Notes under the pieces: generated by a model | Told to the model about the DNA's origin: nothing | The model's database searches: none | The model's input: only the letters and a program-made list of their open reading frames with translations | Position numbers and translations under genes: made by a program | Assembly (NCBI GenBank): GCA_019243635.1 | Contig: JAFAUB010000008.1 | Coordinates: forward strand, 62,001 to 126,000 | Reading direction: 5' to 3' | DNA: 64,000 bases | Origin: Pseudonocardiales bacterium | Lineage (GTDB): Bacteria; Actinomycetota; Actinomycetes; Mycobacteriales; Pseudonocardiaceae | Part shown: piece by piece, positions 7,653 to 15,218 of the stretch | How the letters are laid out: every line of letters starts with the position of its first letter | How positions within the stretch are numbered: position 1 is the stretch's first letter

Positions 7653-8451
7653 AGCGGCTGATCTCCGCTCGGAGGTGATGGGTGATCTCGGTGGCCAGGG
7701 CGCTCACTCCCGGGGACTCGATCGCCCGAGGCTGGCTCAGCTCGAGGCGCCACTCCCGGACGATCCGGCCGGGCCGTGAGCTCATCAGCACGACCCGCTG
7801 CCCCAGCCGGACGGCCTCGCGCACGTTGTGCGTGACGAAGATGATGGACAGCCCTTGCTCCGACCACAGCCGGGTGAGCTCCTCGTGGAGCGCATCACGG
7901 GTGATGGCATCGAGCGCGGCGAATGGCTCGTCCATCAGCAGCAGCCGGCTGTCCTGGGCCAGCGCGCGGGCCAGCGCCACCCGCTGGCGCATCCCACCGG
8001 AGAGCTCATGCACCCGCTTGTGGTCCTGCCCGGCGAGGTTCACCAGCGTGAGCAGCCGCGCGGCTTCGGCTCGGCGCTCACGCCGGCCCACGCCGCGCGC
8101 CCTGAGCGCCAGCTCGACGTTGCCGGCCGCGGTCAGCCACGGCAGCAGGGCAGGCTCCTGGAACATCAGCGCCGGAGCGCCCACCGTGACCTCGATGCTG
8201 CCGGAGGTGGGGGCGTCAAGGCCGGCGATGAGCGAGAGCAGGGTGGATTTCCCGCATCCGGAGGCACCGAGCAGGCAGACGAACTCACCGGGCCCGACGT
8301 CCAGGTCGATCCGGTCCAACACCGGTGGGCGGTCGCGCTCGAAGACCTGGGTGAGCTGCGTGACGCGGACGCCGGCGCTCGGCATCGATGCCTGCTCGTC
8401 CGCAGCCGGTGCTCGGCGGGTGGGTGCCGGCTGGAGAGTCGGATGTGTCAT
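7642..8451 (-). CDS. ABC transporter ATP-binding protein, SsuB-like
   Basis: This 269-residue nucleotide-binding subunit has all expected motifs: Walker A GASGCGKST (about 60-68), Q-loop in MFQEPALLPW, signature LSGGMRQR, Walker B LLLMDEPFAALD and switch His in IFVTHNVREA. These place it with the SsuB/TauB group that powers nitrate/sulfonate/taurine-type importers. A proline/alanine-rich N-terminus of about 25 residues precedes the domain. It lies 5 bp after the binding-protein gene and overlaps the permease gene, which indicates one transcript and coupled translation. Confidence 0.92.
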   Translation of the reverse strand: MTHPTLQPAPTRRAPAADEQASMPSAGVRVTQLTQVFERDRPPVLDRIDLDVGPGEFVCLLGASGCGKSTLLSLIAGLDAPTSGSIEVTVGAPALMFQEPALLPWLTAAGNVELALRARGVGRRERRAEAARLLTLVNLAGQDHKRVHELSGGMRQRVALARALAQDSRLLLMDEPFAALDAITRDALHEELTRLWSEQGLSIIFVTHNVREAVRLGQRVVLMSSRPGRIVREWRLELSQPRAIESPGVSALATEITHHLRAEISRYGR

Positions 8452-8456
8452 GTTCG

Positions 8457-9503
8457 CTACTCTTTCCCGAGCCCGTCGGCCGACACGGTCGGCAGGCCCT
8501 GTTGGGTGAGGATCCGGTTGAGGATCGACAGGTCATAGATGCCGTGCAGGTCGACCCGCTTGGTGGCCACTCCCGCCGTCACCGCGTTCTCAGCACTGCG
8601 TTGCAGGGACGCCGCGATGGGGTCGTCAGTGACCGTCAGGTTCCGCCAGGCGCGGTCGACCACCTCCGGCTTCAAGGATTTGCCGGTCAGGGCGTTGATG
8701 GCGTTGTTCACGACCGCCCCGGCCTCGGTGGGGTGCTGGGTCGCCCACTGCACCGCCTCCACGTGTCCCCGTAGCAAGGCTTCGACCGTCTGCGGGTAAC
8801 GGTCCAGGAACTCGGTGCGGACGATCAGCTGCGTGGTGACGAACCGGCCGCCGGGCCACAGGTCCCGCTCGTCGACCAGCACCTTGGCGCCGGCCTCCAG
8901 CACCAACCGGGACGCCCACGGCTCGGGCACCCAGGCGCCGTCGAGCTTGCCCGACTTGAACAGCTGGAGGGTGTCAGCGTTGGCGGTGGGCGTGATGGTG
9001 ACGTCCCCACCACCTTGCACACTGTTGCGCAGGCCGTGGCTGGTCAGCCACGCGCGCAGCGCCACGTCCTGGGTGTTACCGAGCTCCGGGCTGGCCAGCG
9101 TCTTACCCCGCAGGTCCTGCACGGTGTTGATGCCCTGACGGACAACCAGCTGCGCACCGCCGGAGGTCGCCCCGGCGATGATCCGGACCGCCTTGCCATC
9201 GCTGCGCTCGAAGGCGTTGATCGCCGGGTTCGGGCCGACATACGCCGCATCGAGGCTACCGCCGAACAACGCCTCAACCTCGGCGGGACCAGCGTCGAAG
9301 ATCTGCGTCTCCAGCGCGGTGCCGCCGAGCTGCCTGGCGATGAAGCCCTGGTTGACACCGATGATGGCGGCGGCGTGCGTGACGTTGGCGAAGTAGCCCA
9401 GGCGCACGCTAGGCGCTGGGCCCGGCGCCGCACCGACCCCGCCGTCACCGCCGCCGCACCCCGCCGTGAGCACAAGAGCCCAGAGGGCGATGAGGGCGGC
9501 CAT
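8457..9503 (-). CDS. ABC transporter substrate-binding lipoprotein, SsuA-like
   Basis: From ATG 9503 the product is about 348 residues and starts MAALIALWALVLTAGCGGG, a lipoprotein signal with lipobox LTAGC, so the mature protein is membrane-anchored outside the cell. The body has the SsuA/NMT1-type periplasmic-binding fold: RLGYFANVTHAAAIIG, EALFGGSLDAAYVGPNPA, and DGAWVPEPWAS. The reading frame stays open upstream to 9689, but that extension is made of repeats (9532-9603) and would bury the signal peptide, so I reject it as coding. It is the first gene of the importer operon. The ligand (aliphatic sulfonate, taurine or similar) is inferred from family only. Confidence 0.9.
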   Translation of the reverse strand: MAALIALWALVLTAGCGGGDGGVGAAPGPAPSVRLGYFANVTHAAAIIGVNQGFIARQLGGTALETQIFDAGPAEVEALFGGSLDAAYVGPNPAINAFERSDGKAVRIIAGATSGGAQLVVRQGINTVQDLRGKTLASPELGNTQDVALRAWLTSHGLRNSVQGGGDVTITPTANADTLQLFKSGKLDGAWVPEPWASRLVLEAGAKVLVDERDLWPGGRFVTTQLIVRTEFLDRYPQTVEALLRGHVEAVQWATQHPTEAGAVVNNAINALTGKSLKPEVVDRAWRNLTVTDDPIAASLQRSAENAVTAGVATKRVDLHGIYDLSILNRILTQQGLPTVSADGLGKE

Positions 9504-9531
9504 GATACGTACGACGATGGATCTGTGAAAA

Positions 9532-9603
9532 ACGACTGCTCTGCGAGAAACGACTGCTCTGTGACAGACGACTGCTCGGGGGCGAATGACTGCTCGGGGG
9601 CGA
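9532..9603 (+). repeat. Four 18-bp tandem repeats before the ABC importer operon
   Basis: Four consecutive 18-bp units with core ACGACTGCTC occupy 9532-9549, 9550-9567, 9568-9585 and 9586-9603, starting 28 bp upstream of the binding-protein start codon. A related AGTGACTGCTGGG follows at about 9826. In the 334-bp gap (9504-9837) I see no gene. The array could be a multi-copy operator or a slippage-derived repeat. Confidence 0.65.
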
Positions 9604-9837
9604 ATTGGCATGACGAGCGCGTCCTCGGCGTCTGGGGGGCGCGAGGTGACGTCGCGGCGGCACGAGGCGGCGAGACGGCGCAACCACACGCCCGGCTGAT
9701 GGCGGGTCGGGCAGGGTCAGGCCGACATACAGATCATGCTGCGAGTGCGCCCATAGTCGACGTGGCGACGAACCACGAGCTTGAGAGAGAGGGCGGGCAC
9801 GACGGCCACGTTACACGAAAGAGTGACTGCTGGGCTG

Positions 9838-10419
9838 TCATGGTCTCAGGTTCGGAGCCTCCCAGGGCTGCACCCACGGGCTGGCGGGCCAGCCCTCAGC
9901 GGCAGCCATCAGCGGGAGGGCCGTGGCACCGTCCAGCGACTCCCGAATGATGTCGGCATGACCGGCGTGACGGGCGGTCTCCTCGATCAGGTGGAGCAGG
10001 ACCCACCGCACCGACCACGCCGTGACATCGCTCGGCAACCAGCTCACGCCCGGTGGGACTGGCACTGCCTGCCCCAGGTCGGCGATCTCAGCGATGATCG
10101 CGTCGGTCTCCTTCGCCGCCTGGTCGTACAGGTCGAGCACGTCGGCCAAGGTCTCCTCCGGCTCGAGGCGGAAGCCGGCGTGGTGCTTCTCCACCGACCA
10201 CTCCCGGTCGCGCCGCCGGACAGTGCACATCCACCCGCGCTCCACGCGCGCGACATGCTTGATCAGCCCCGCGACGCTGAGCGGGCTCGCGGTGGGGGTC
10301 GCCCGGGCCTGATCATCTGTCAGCCCGTGCGCGGTGAGGCGGAGTACCAGGCGCTGCTGGGCGAGGTAGGCCAGCAGCGCCTCGCGCTCATCAGCTACCG
10401 GTGCGACGAGTCCAGGCAT
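9838..10419 (-). CDS. DinB-family protein
   Basis: This 193-residue protein fits the DinB/DUF664 four-helix fold, found in metal-dependent thiol transferases and related enzymes. The likely metal histidines are in GLIKHVARVERGW (about 50-62), HLIEETARHAGHADIIRE (about 143-160) and the H-x3-H-like spacing there. Many actinobacterial members use mycothiol or have no known substrate. It is read in the same direction as pheA, 90 bp downstream, possibly in the same transcript. Start ATG 10419. Confidence 0.85.
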   Translation of the reverse strand: MPGLVAPVADEREALLAYLAQQRLVLRLTAHGLTDDQARATPTASPLSVAGLIKHVARVERGWMCTVRRRDREWSVEKHHAGFRLEPEETLADVLDLYDQAAKETDAIIAEIADLGQAVPVPPGVSWLPSDVTAWSVRWVLLHLIEETARHAGHADIIRESLDGATALPLMAAAEGWPASPWVQPWEAPNLRP

Positions 10420-10509
10420 GCGGTGTGCCTCCGGGTTCGGAACGTCGTGAACGGGACCGGCTCATCGTGGCATCGGACCCTGACAGTTTCCGCGCACGCC
10501 GCAGTGGCC

Positions 10510-11424
10510 TCAGGCGCTGCGTCCGGCGCGCACCGCGCGCAGCCACTCCCGGGCGGCGGTGAACCCAGCCTGGTTCGGACCGGGACGGGGTGCCCCAACC
10601 CGGGGGTAGGAGCCCAGGAAGCGCACCCAGACGCACCGCCGACGCAGCTCGGCCAGCGCGTCGCCGACCGCGTCCTGCGCCACGTGGCCCTCGCAGTCCA
10701 GGAAGAACTGGTACTCGCCCAACCTGGCCTTCATCGGCCGCGACTCGATCCGGGTGAGGTTGATCCCGCGCAGGGCGAACTCCGCGAGCACCTCCAGCAG
10801 CGCACCCGGCCGGTCGATGGTCACCGCGACCAGTGAGGTGCGGTCTGTGCCGGTAGGCGGCGGCACCTCCCCCGGGTGACGCAACAGCAGGAACCGGGTC
10901 TTTGCTTCGTCCGTGTCGTGCACCCCGCCGGCCAGCTCGGCGAGCGGGTAGCGCTGTAACGCGACCGGGGCGCACACCGCGGCGTCAGCCTGGCCGTCGA
11001 GGACCGCGAGGGCCGCAGCCGACGTGGAGGCGGTCAGCACCGTCGCCGCACTCGGCAGGTGCGTGCCGAGCCAGCCGCGAACCTGGGCCGCAGCGTGCGG
11101 GTGGGTGGCCACAGTGCGCACATCAGCCGCGCCGGTACCCGGACGGACCAGCACGCTGAACCGGATCGGCAACACGGCCTCGGCCACCGCCAGCACCGGC
11201 TCACCCTCAGTCATCGCGTCCAGCGTGGCCGGCACCGAACCCTCCGACGAGTTCTCCACCGGCACGCACGCCGCGTCCACCTGACGGGCCCGGAGCGCCC
11301 CGATCGCGGCATGCACCGACGCCGCGGAACGGAGCTCGTCACCGGGGGCCAGCACGTGAGCCGCCTGCTCGGCGAAGGTTCCCTCGGGTCCGAGGTACGC
11401 GGTGACGGGCATGGCGCGCATCAT
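10510..11424 (-). CDS. pheA: Prephenate dehydratase
   Basis: This 304-residue enzyme converts prephenate to phenylpyruvate in phenylalanine biosynthesis. The catalytic domain starts at TAYLGPEGTFAEQAA and includes PVENSSEGSV and the TRF motif in DEAKTRFLLL (about 175-184). A C-terminal ACT regulatory domain (about 198-275) has GALLEVLAEFALRGINLTRIESRP, the phenylalanine-binding ESRP motif, so feedback inhibition by phenylalanine is expected. The start ATG 11424 overlaps the previous gene stop as ATGA, which supports translational coupling; ATG 11412 is also possible. The C-terminus has about 35 residues beyond the ACT domain. Confidence 0.95.
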   Translation of the reverse strand: MMRAMPVTAYLGPEGTFAEQAAHVLAPGDELRSAASVHAAIGALRARQVDAACVPVENSSEGSVPATLDAMTEGEPVLAVAEAVLPIRFSVLVRPGTGAADVRTVATHPHAAAQVRGWLGTHLPSAATVLTASTSAAALAVLDGQADAAVCAPVALQRYPLAELAGGVHDTDEAKTRFLLLRHPGEVPPPTGTDRTSLVAVTIDRPGALLEVLAEFALRGINLTRIESRPMKARLGEYQFFLDCEGHVAQDAVGDALAELRRRCVWVRFLGSYPRVGAPRPGPNQAGFTAAREWLRAVRAGRSA

Positions 11425-12320
11425 CCTCGAGACGCCGGCCGGTGCTCGGGGTTCGCGAGCAGTCCCAGCCGGACCAGGTCGGCCACCGGACCGGTCAACG
11501 ACACCGACCCGTAGCAGGCGAACACCTCGCGAACGACTCGCGCGCTGTCCTCGGACAGCGCGCCGGCCTCAGCGGCCAACGCCGCCCCGTCGGTGCACCG
11601 CAGTGCCTCGCGCGCGCTGGCACCGGATACCGCATGGGCGGTGCCGACCAGCATGTTGAGCAGCCCATGGTGGGTCAGCCCGGTGCTCTCGTCGTGATGG
11701 CGAACCGCATGGTGCAGCCCGGCGGTCGCCTTGAACGGCCGGCCGGTGCCGGTCGCGATGGCCAGGAAGTCGGCCACCTCCTCGACGCTGGGAAAAGACT
11801 CCACGGACTTGCCGCCGCACCGCAGCCTGGGCCAGCAGCCGGCCTCGGCGACCCGGCGCACCCCCTGTAGCCACTCCGGCCTGCCGCGGCGTGGCTCGAC
11901 CACCCGGACCACGTCGTCCGGCACGAACTCGGTGAGCTGCACCAACCACGTGGAGTCCACATCGGACGGCGCCGGTACCTCGATCATCCGCAGATCCACC
12001 AGCTCCGCATTGTCCAGCGCGGTGGAGATGGCCTTGGGCAGACCGCCCAGACCGGTGTCGGCCACCAGCGACAAGGCCACCGGTCGCGTGGGACGAGCCT
12101 TGCGCAACGCACTCACCAGCGCGCCAAGCCGCGAGATCGGGCACAGTAGGAAACCGACCACCCCGGCGTAGGGCGCACGACGGGCGGCGAGATGCATCCT
12201 GACCGCGTCGACCACGCTTGCCCCGGACGGCGGGAACAGCGCCGCGTCATCGACCAGCCGAGCCAGCAGGGGTGGGACACCTGGCGGAGCGGGGGGATGC
12301 AGATTCAGCACCGTCGACAC
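11421..12320 (-). CDS. Conserved hypothetical protein coupled to pheA
   Basis: I do not recognise an enzyme family. The protein of about 299 residues is soluble, with no membrane segment. It contains LARLVDDAALFPPSGASVVDAV near the N-terminus, a central MIEVPAPS/VEPRRGR region, PRLRCGGKSVESFPS and a conserved-looking FKATAGLHHAVRHHD with three His. The alternating strand-helix pattern suggests a TIM-barrel-like fold. Similar proteins are seen as hypotheticals in actinobacteria. GTG 12320 is chosen because the sequence upstream is Arg-rich and lacks structure. Its stop overlaps the pheA start by 4 bp, so it is probably in the pheA operon. Confidence 0.75.
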   Translation of the reverse strand: MSTVLNLHPPAPPGVPPLLARLVDDAALFPPSGASVVDAVRMHLAARRAPYAGVVGFLLCPISRLGALVSALRKARPTRPVALSLVADTGLGGLPKAISTALDNAELVDLRMIEVPAPSDVDSTWLVQLTEFVPDDVVRVVEPRRGRPEWLQGVRRVAEAGCWPRLRCGGKSVESFPSVEEVADFLAIATGTGRPFKATAGLHHAVRHHDESTGLTHHGLLNMLVGTAHAVSGASAREALRCTDGAALAAEAGALSEDSARVVREVFACYGSVSLTGPVADLVRLGLLANPEHRPASRG

Positions 12321-12385
12321 TCGACGCACCTTAGCCGGGTCCGCCGGGCGCCGGTCAGCGCGCACCTGGTTCCTTCCTGGGCTTC

Positions 12386-12763
12386 CTACTCGGGTGCGGC
12401 GGCCGACCGTCCGCGTATCTCACCGGTGACGCTGCGCTCGGCCACGAAAGACATCAGTGGGATCGTGCCGGCCAGCGCCACCAGCACCATCCGCCCCGGC
12501 CGCCACCGCACCGACGTGCCCAACAACACCGTGGTGACGAGGTAGCCCATGTAGAGGAAGCCGTGCACGGGTGCGCTCCAGGCCAGCCGATGGTCCCCGA
12601 AGCCGTAGTGCAGCACCACGTCCGCCGTCAGCACGAGCAGCATCACGCCGGTGGCGTAGGCGGCGGTCCGGTAGGCGGCCAACCGGGCCGCGACCTGCTC
12701 GGTGCTACCGCCGGTCCTGCTCAGCGAGCCGGGTGAGGTAGGCGTTGTACGCGGCGAGCTCAT
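12386..12763 (-). CDS. DUF3817 membrane protein
   Basis: From ATG 12763 the product is about 125 residues with three hydrophobic segments: AAYATGVMLLVLTADVVL, APVHGFLYMGYLVTTVLLG and MVLVALAGTIPLMSFVAE. The pattern GxMLLxL...HGxLYxxY...PFxSFxxER is that of DUF3817, small actinobacterial inner-membrane proteins of unknown function. The gene overlaps the end of the upstream membrane-protein gene by 59 bp, a usual arrangement for this pair. The longer frame upstream of 12763 is an out-of-frame reading of the neighbouring gene and is not counted. Confidence 0.8.
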   Translation of the reverse strand: MSSPRTTPTSPGSLSRTGGSTEQVAARLAAYRTAAYATGVMLLVLTADVVLHYGFGDHRLAWSAPVHGFLYMGYLVTTVLLGTSVRWRPGRMVLVALAGTIPLMSFVAERSVTGEIRGRSAAAPE

Positions 12764-13091
12764 CGTCGGGGTCATCCTCCCGGATCGGTGGGTAGGCGGG
12801 GCGTCGAGGAACCGGTGGGGTCGGGTTCGCGGTGGGCACCGTCTCGCGGCTCGGCGGGCCCGCCTCGGGGGCGCGGTGCCGCTCCAGCCACAGGAACCGG
12901 CCCCAGGCCAGGGCCAGCACGACCGCGAACAACGGCCACTGCAGCGCATAGCCCAGGTTCTGCCAGTCCCCCGTGGGGGAGCGCGCCCGGTCCCACTGCC
13001 AACGCCCCAGCCGGACGAACACCGCACAACATGCCGCGACCAGCAGGTGCCCGACCCACCACCGCCGGGCCAGCACAAACCGCCACACGCG
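12705..13091 (-). CDS. Small two-TM membrane protein paired with DUF3817
   Basis: From GTG 13091 the product starts VWRFVLARRWWVGHLLVAAC and has two hydrophobic segments (about 10-28 and 48-66) separated by RLGRWQWDRARSPTGDWQNLGYALQWP, then a Pro-rich cytosolic tail with DELAAYNAYLTRLAEQD. Homologues occur as neighbours of DUF3817 in actinobacteria and often carry a misleading annotation as a regulator of a glucitol operon; nothing here looks DNA-binding. The LGRWQW element resembles the first part of SURF1-type proteins. The frame is open to 13172, but the added residues lack structure. Confidence 0.7.
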   Translation of the reverse strand, partial: RVWRFVLARRWWVGHLLVAACCAVFVRLGRWQWDRARSPTGDWQNLGYALQWPLFAVVLALAWGRFLWLERHRAPEAGPPSRETVPTANPTPPVPRRPAYPPIREDDPDDELAAYNAYLTRLAEQDRR

Positions 13092-13215
13092 CTCACGATA
13101 CGCGCGGTGAGGGGACGCCGAGCACTGCGGGGCTCGGTGATACGGCGGGTTCGGCGATGTGGGCGGGTACACAGGCGAGTACAGGGGTGCCGGAGGTGGT
13201 GGATAGCGTCAGGGG

Positions 13216-14037
13216 GTGAGCACGCGGGTCGCGGGGGTACGGCGGTGGCTCGCCCCGTCGCGGCCGGAGCAGCCCGCGGTGGTCACTGACCCGCAGCAGC
13301 GCCGGGCGCTGGTCGTCGAGATCGTCGTGCTCCTGGCGGTGACCCTGGGACTGTCCGGACTGCGCAGCCTGCTGGCGCTGCTGGACGCGCTGCTGGCGCC
13401 GGGGTCCCTGGCCGACCAGTCGGTGGCGATCAACGCGCCGGTGCGCAGAACCGAGCTGCTGGACCTCGCCTACCAGCTCACCGGGGTGACCCAGCTGCTG
13501 GCCTGGGGTGCTCTGGGCGGCTACCTGCTGTGGCGCGGCGGTATCGCACCGCGCGATCTCGGCCTGGGTCGCCAGCCGACCGGCCGGGACGCGGGGCTCG
13601 GCGTCGGGCTCGCCGCGGTGATCGGCGTGCCGGGGCTGGGCTTGTACCTCCTGGCCCACGCGGCCGGTCTCAACCTCACCGTGCTGCCCTCCGCGTTGGC
13701 CGACACCTGGTGGCGGGTCCCGGTACTGGTCGCCTCGGCGGTGGCCAACGCACTGGCCGAGGAGCTGCTGGTGGTGGGGTACCTGATCACCCGGTTACGC
13801 CAGCTGGGGTCGGGTGAGGGTGGCGCCGTGCTCGCCAGCGCGGCACTGCGCGGCAGCTACCATCTCTACCAGGGGTTCGGCGGTTTCCTGGGGAACCTGG
13901 TGATGGGCCTGGGGTTCGGTCGGCTCTGGCAGCGAACAAACCGCTTATGGCCCCTGATCACCGCGCACGCCCTCCTCGACACCGTCACCTTCGTCGGCTA
14001 CGCACTCCTGCACAGCCACATCATCTGGTTACCGTAG
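13216..14037 (+). CDS. CPBP-family intramembrane protease
   Basis: This 273-residue polytopic membrane protein has about seven hydrophobic segments. The Abi/CPBP signature lies in the C-terminal half: the glutamate pair in NALAEELLVVGYLITRL (about 177-193), a histidine in RGSYHLYQGFGGFLGN, and a third site in PLITAHALLDTVTF. These Glu/His residues are the proposed metal ligands and base of CAAX-type proteases. The Arg that normally follows the EE pair is absent (EELLVVG), so catalytic activity is less sure. GTG 13216 is the start, divergent from the DUF3817 pair. A dispersed palindrome begins right after the stop. Confidence 0.85.
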   Translation: MSTRVAGVRRWLAPSRPEQPAVVTDPQQRRALVVEIVVLLAVTLGLSGLRSLLALLDALLAPGSLADQSVAINAPVRRTELLDLAYQLTGVTQLLAWGALGGYLLWRGGIAPRDLGLGRQPTGRDAGLGVGLAAVIGVPGLGLYLLAHAAGLNLTVLPSALADTWWRVPVLVASAVANALAEELLVVGYLITRLRQLGSGEGGAVLASAALRGSYHLYQGFGGFLGNLVMGLGFGRLWQRTNRLWPLITAHALLDTVTFVGYALLHSHIIWLP

Positions 14038-14098
14038 GCATTCAGCGGGCTCAACGGGGTTATTCGACGCACGAAACCACGCTGAGCCCGCTGAATGC
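14038..14098. repeat. Dispersed palindrome, family 2, copy 1
   Basis: GCATTCAGCGGGCTCA (14038-14053) pairs perfectly with 14083-14098. It fills the space between the CPBP stop (14037) and the DUF4328 stop (14107), which converge, so it may serve as a bidirectional terminator. The same sequence family (GCGGGCTCAxCGGGGTTAT ... CGCTGAGCCCGCTGAA) occurs again at 34066-34113 inside a coding region. Confidence 0.8.
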
Positions 14099-14106
14099 AG
14101 GGGGGT

Positions 14107-14793
14107 TCAGGAGGGGGTGGCACCAGGCACGCGGACTACCACCATGCGGGGGGCTGCGGTTGGTCTCACCGGGCTGAGCAAGCGGGTCAGGCGCCGTACC
14201 ACCATGATCGTGGTGATCGCGACCACCCCGGCTACCAGGTCGGTGGCCACATGCAGCAGCACTCCGTCGGCGCGGGCCTGCACACCGCCGCGCAGGTTCC
14301 ACAGGGCGGCGGTGCCGGTCAGCACCAGCCCCACCACCCAGATCACCCACCACCCGATGACCAGCCGAGAGGGGTGCGGTCGACGGTTCGGATCCTGGCC
14401 CAGCGCCGCATGCTCCACCTCGGCGAGCGCCGCACCCGGCACCACCAGGTTCAGCCCCGGCACCAGGACCGCCACCACCAACCGCCAACCCGACCGCGCT
14501 GGGGTGACCGCGGCGGCCTGGGCCGCGGCCGCGTTGGCGTGCACCAGCCACCCCACCGTGACCGCGCCGGCCAGCCCCGAGAAAAGCAGCGACACCACAC
14601 CGCCGGTGACCACCAACGCATCGCTGGCATGCAGCGGACCGGCGGGCACAGCGTCGGTGCGGCTGTCCAGGAGAAGCGCGTACCGCCACGCCTCGGCGCC
14701 CGCGGTGAGCAGCACCAGCGCGGCGGTCAACCCCAGCAGCGGGACCGCCACAGCGGCCAGTGCGCGCATCTGCTCATCCGCCGGGGTGGACAT
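14107..14793 (-). CDS. DUF4328-like membrane protein
   Basis: This 228-residue protein has four or five hydrophobic segments (about 12-32, 62-84, 103-122, 147-166, 178-198). The order resembles DUF4328, including a first segment, then a central WLVHANAAAA and a VPGLNLVVPGAAL loop, and WWVIWVVG. Function is unknown for this family. It follows the rhodanese gene by 6 bp in the same direction, so the two are probably co-transcribed. It ends in a basic tail after TRLLSPVRPT. Confidence 0.75.
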   Translation of the reverse strand: MSTPADEQMRALAAVAVPLLGLTAALVLLTAGAEAWRYALLLDSRTDAVPAGPLHASDALVVTGGVVSLLFSGLAGAVTVGWLVHANAAAAQAAAVTPARSGWRLVVAVLVPGLNLVVPGAALAEVEHAALGQDPNRRPHPSRLVIGWWVIWVVGLVLTGTAALWNLRGGVQARADGVLLHVATDLVAGVVAITTIMVVRRLTRLLSPVRPTAAPRMVVVRVPGATPS

Positions 14794-14799
14794 GCGGGA

Positions 14800-15138
14800 C
14801 TACAGAACTCGGGGTGCCGCATCCGACTCGGCCACCATGGGGCGACCCGCGGCAGCCCAGGCCCGCATCCCACCGTCGACGTTCACCGCGTCCCAGCCCG
14901 CCTGCGTGAGGTAGGCGGTGACGCGTGCCGAGCGCCCCCCAGAGCGGCACACCACGTGCACCGGGCGCTCGGGGAACACCGTGGCCAGCTCGTCGAGCCG
15001 CTGCGCCACCTGCCCCATCGGAACGTGCACGGCCGCCGGCGCGTGTCCGGCCGCCCACTCGTCGTCCTCGCGGACGTCGAGCAGCGCCGCGAGCTCAGGC
15101 ACGTCGGCCACTGACACGGCCGGGACCGGAGAGGTCAT
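14800..15138 (-). CDS. Rhodanese-like sulfurtransferase
   Basis: This protein of about 112 residues is a single rhodanese domain with LLDVREDDEWAAGHAPAAVH, the active-site loop VVCRSGGRSARV (nucleophile Cys in CRSGGRS) and GWDAVNVDGGMRAWAAAG. It should transfer sulfane sulfur from a persulfide donor in the cytosol; the physiological partner is unknown. ATG 15138 is preferred to GTG 15156. The gene lies downstream of the symporter-propeller fusion but is separated from it by a strong perfect palindrome, so it probably has its own expression. Confidence 0.9.
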   Translation of the reverse strand: MTSPVPAVSVADVPELAALLDVREDDEWAAGHAPAAVHVPMGQVAQRLDELATVFPERPVHVVCRSGGRSARVTAYLTQAGWDAVNVDGGMRAWAAAGRPMVAESDAAPRVL

Positions 15139-15162
15139 AAGCGCCAATCGTGCCACAGATCA

Positions 15163-15218
15163 GCTGACCCGTGAGTGGCGATGCGAGTGATGACTCGCAT
15201 CGCCACTCACGGGTCAGC
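15163..15218. terminator. Perfect 26-bp-arm palindrome overlapping a stop codon
   Basis: Positions 15163-15188 pair perfectly with 15193-15218 around the loop GATG. The right arm contains the stop codon (15214-15216) of the symporter-propeller gene. It is most simply a very strong intrinsic terminator for that gene, without a U-tract. Arms this long and perfect are unusual and could also form a cruciform. Confidence 0.7.

Noticed and set aside
9504-9689. Long N-terminal extension of the substrate-binding protein
   Set aside because: It is translated from the 18-bp repeats and would put the lipoprotein signal inside the protein.
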